From Mycobacterium sp. (GTDB lineage: Bacteria; Actinomycetota; Actinomycetes; Mycobacteriales; Mycobacteriaceae): a stretch of DNA of 5,251 nucleotides. The number at the start of each line of letters is the position of its first letter. Within the stretch, counting starts at the first letter, position 1. The position numbers were made by a program, and so were the translations under genes. The notes under the pieces are model-generated. The model made no database searches and was not told the origin of the DNA. It saw nothing but the letters and a program-made list of their open reading frames with translations. The stretch spans positions 9,297-14,547 of the forward strand of contig JAHFVB010000049.1 of NCBI GenBank assembly GCA_023264755.1, read 5' to 3'. This document shows, piece after piece, positions 1-5,251 of this stretch.

Positions 1-86
1 GCGCAGCAACCCGTGTGGGCGAAGGCTGCGGGCCCGCCGCGCGACACCGGCCGCCCCGAATCCCCTCCCAGTCCGCAATCTGCTCT

Positions 87-92
87 TAGACT
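87..92 (+). promoter_or_regulatory. Possible -10 element of the glnX-glnH-pknG promoter
   Basis: TAGACT fits the TANNNT pattern common to mycobacterial housekeeping promoters, and it lies in the only AT-richer stretch ahead of glnX (about 84-107). No convincing -35 hexamer is visible 16-19 bases upstream. A start of transcription near 98-100 would give a leader of about 65 bases carrying the palindrome at 102-120. This rests on one short motif, so it is only a candidate. Confidence 0.25.
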
Positions 93-101
93 TTCTTCAT
101 A

Positions 102-120
102 CAACTTGGAGCCCGAGTTG
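102..120 (+). promoter_or_regulatory. 19-base near-palindrome: operator or leader hairpin ahead of the operon
   Basis: The sequence is CAACTTGGAGCCCGAGTTG. The two 8-base arms (102-109 and 113-120) are reverse complements at 7 of 8 positions and are separated by AGC. As RNA it would form an 8-bp stem including one G-U pair, with a 3-base loop. As DNA it has the form of a binding site for a dimeric regulator, lying just downstream of the possible -10 and 43 bases before the glnX start. No U-tract follows, so it is not a typical intrinsic terminator. The symmetry is seen directly; the function is inferred. Confidence 0.4.
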
Positions 121-148
121 GACCAGTCGAAGAAGTAGCCGGGAAGTT

Positions 149-152
149 GAGG
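149..152 (+). promoter_or_regulatory. Ribosome binding site of glnX
   Basis: GAGG ends 11 bases before the GTG at 164, slightly longer than ideal spacing. It supports GTG 164 over the in-frame ATG at 200, which has no purine-rich stretch in front of it. The glnX frame stays open to the left window edge, but no in-frame ATG, GTG or TTG occurs between 2 and 163. Confidence 0.5.
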
Positions 153-163
153 TCCGCGCACAG

Positions 164-4694
<4,531 letters not shown>

Positions 4695-4695
4695 G

Positions 4696-5251
4696 CTACC
4701 CGCCGACGGCCGCCGCGCAGGCCCGCGCGATCGCGAGCTCCTCATCGGTCGGGATGACGAGGACGGTGACCGGAGACATGTCGACCGTGATCCGGCGCGG
4801 CCCTCGGTCGGGGCTGACGTTGAGCTGCTCGTCGAGCTCGATGCCCAGCGGTGCCAGGCCGATGAGTGCGTCGCGCCGAACCACTGCATCGTTCTCGCCG
4901 ACGCCGGCGGTGAAGGTGATCACGTCCGTGCTGCCCAGCAGTGCCAGGTACCCACCGATGTACTTGCGTAGCCGGTGGATGTACACCTCATAGGCCAATT
5001 CTGCGGCGTCGTCGCCTGATTCGATCCGCTGGTGAAGTACGCGGAAGTCGATGTCACCGCTCAGCCCAGATACTCCCGACTTGCGGTTGAGCATCGACTC
5101 GATGTCCTCGACGCTCATTCCCGCTGTGCGCCAGAGGTACATGATGATGCCGGGATCGAGGTCGCCCGAACGCGTCCCCATCACCAACCCCTCCATCGGG
5201 GTCAGCCCCATCGAGGTGTCGACGGGCCGACCCCCGACGATCGCCGAGGCC
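4696..5251 (-). CDS. ackA: Acetate kinase AckA, C-terminal part (5' end outside window)
   Basis: Acetate kinase interconverts acetate plus ATP and acetyl phosphate plus ADP, in series with phosphotransacetylase. Only the last 184 codons lie here, roughly half of the usual 390-400 aa. The frame is open through the right edge, so the Met codon at 5209-5211 is internal. The visible part carries strong family signatures: [20 protein letters not shown] with SGDLDP just after it (about 5222-5152, including the active-site Arg of the TRSGD motif at 5170-5172), the nucleotide-binding FTAGVGEN (4891-4914), and the C-terminal [11 protein letters not shown] (about 4753-4721) with the Glu that binds magnesium in characterised acetate kinases. 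The TAG stop (4698-4696) is one base from the pknG stop on the other strand. A pta gene would be expected upstream of ackA, beyond the window, but this cannot be seen. Confidence 0.97.
   Translation of the reverse strand, partial: ASAIVGGRPVDTSMGLTPMEGLVMGTRSGDLDPGIIMYLWRTAGMSVEDIESMLNRKSGVSGLSGDIDFRVLHQRIESGDDAAELAYEVYIHRLRKYIGGYLALLGSTDVITFTAGVGENDAVVRRDALIGLAPLGIELDEQLNVSPDRGPRRITVDMSPVTVLVIPTDEELAIARACAAAVGG

Noticed and set aside
1..47. Possible divergent minus-strand gene starting at a GTG (47-45) with a purine run at 62-69 on the plus strand (GGGAGGGG when read on the minus strand).
   Set aside because: Only 15 codons are visible, the spacing from the purine run to the start is about 14 bases, and the residues match nothing I recognise. 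A divergent gene (a MutT-type gene in M. tuberculosis) could start just outside the window.
1..138. Open frame on the plus strand reaching TAG at 136-138 (45 codons from the window edge), possibly the end of an upstream gene.
   Set aside because: Its translation is rich in Pro, Ser and Arg with no recognisable motif, and all three plus frames are mostly open in this GC-rich stretch. I cannot support a gene.
4726..4735. Perfect 10-base palindrome CGCGATCGCG near the pknG/ackA junction, considered as a terminator or binding site.
   Set aside because: It lies inside ackA over codons for Ile-Ala-Arg, has no loop or U-tract, and short GC palindromes are frequent in this base composition.

Overview
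The window comes from a high-GC actinobacterium, almost certainly a Mycobacterium or Mycolicibacterium species. The main reason is a full-length (750 aa) protein kinase G gene that carries the diagnostic rubredoxin, kinase and TPR layout. It sits in the gene order glnX-glnH-pknG facing ackA, which is the arrangement I know from M. tuberculosis (Rv0412c-Rv0411c-Rv0410c facing Rv0409). The species cannot be named from sequence alone. A fast-growing environmental species is a guess.

Layout: positions 1-163 hold no gene I can support. They contain a 19-base near-palindrome, a weak -10-like hexamer and the ribosome binding site of the first gene. Three plus-strand genes follow with no gaps: glnX (164-1483, four-helix membrane sensor), glnH (1480-2442, lipoprotein solute-binding protein) and pknG (2442-4694, soluble Ser/Thr kinase). 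Each stop codon overlaps the next start codon, so the three are one translationally coupled operon. On the minus strand, the C-terminal half of acetate kinase (ackA, 4696 to beyond 5251) converges on pknG. One base separates the two stop codons.

How the genes work together: in published work on M. tuberculosis and M. smegmatis, GlnH binds aspartate or a related amino acid outside the membrane and GlnX carries the signal across it. PknG in the cytosol then phosphorylates the FHA protein GarA, which relieves inhibition of glutamate catabolism (2-oxoglutarate decarboxylase and glutamate dehydrogenase) and adjusts glutamate synthesis. The sequence here has all three parts intact. It contains no ABC permease or ATPase gene, which fits GlnH being a sensor and not a transporter subunit. 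GarA lies outside the window. AckA belongs to overflow and acetate metabolism (with Pta) and is a neighbour only, not a member of the operon.

I do not see a wholly undescribed system. The points most worth a second look are the duplicated sensor architecture of GlnX with no cytoplasmic output domain, the operator-like palindrome ahead of the operon, the four extra cysteines of GlnH, changes in the PknG phospho-acceptor region, and the one-base convergent junction.
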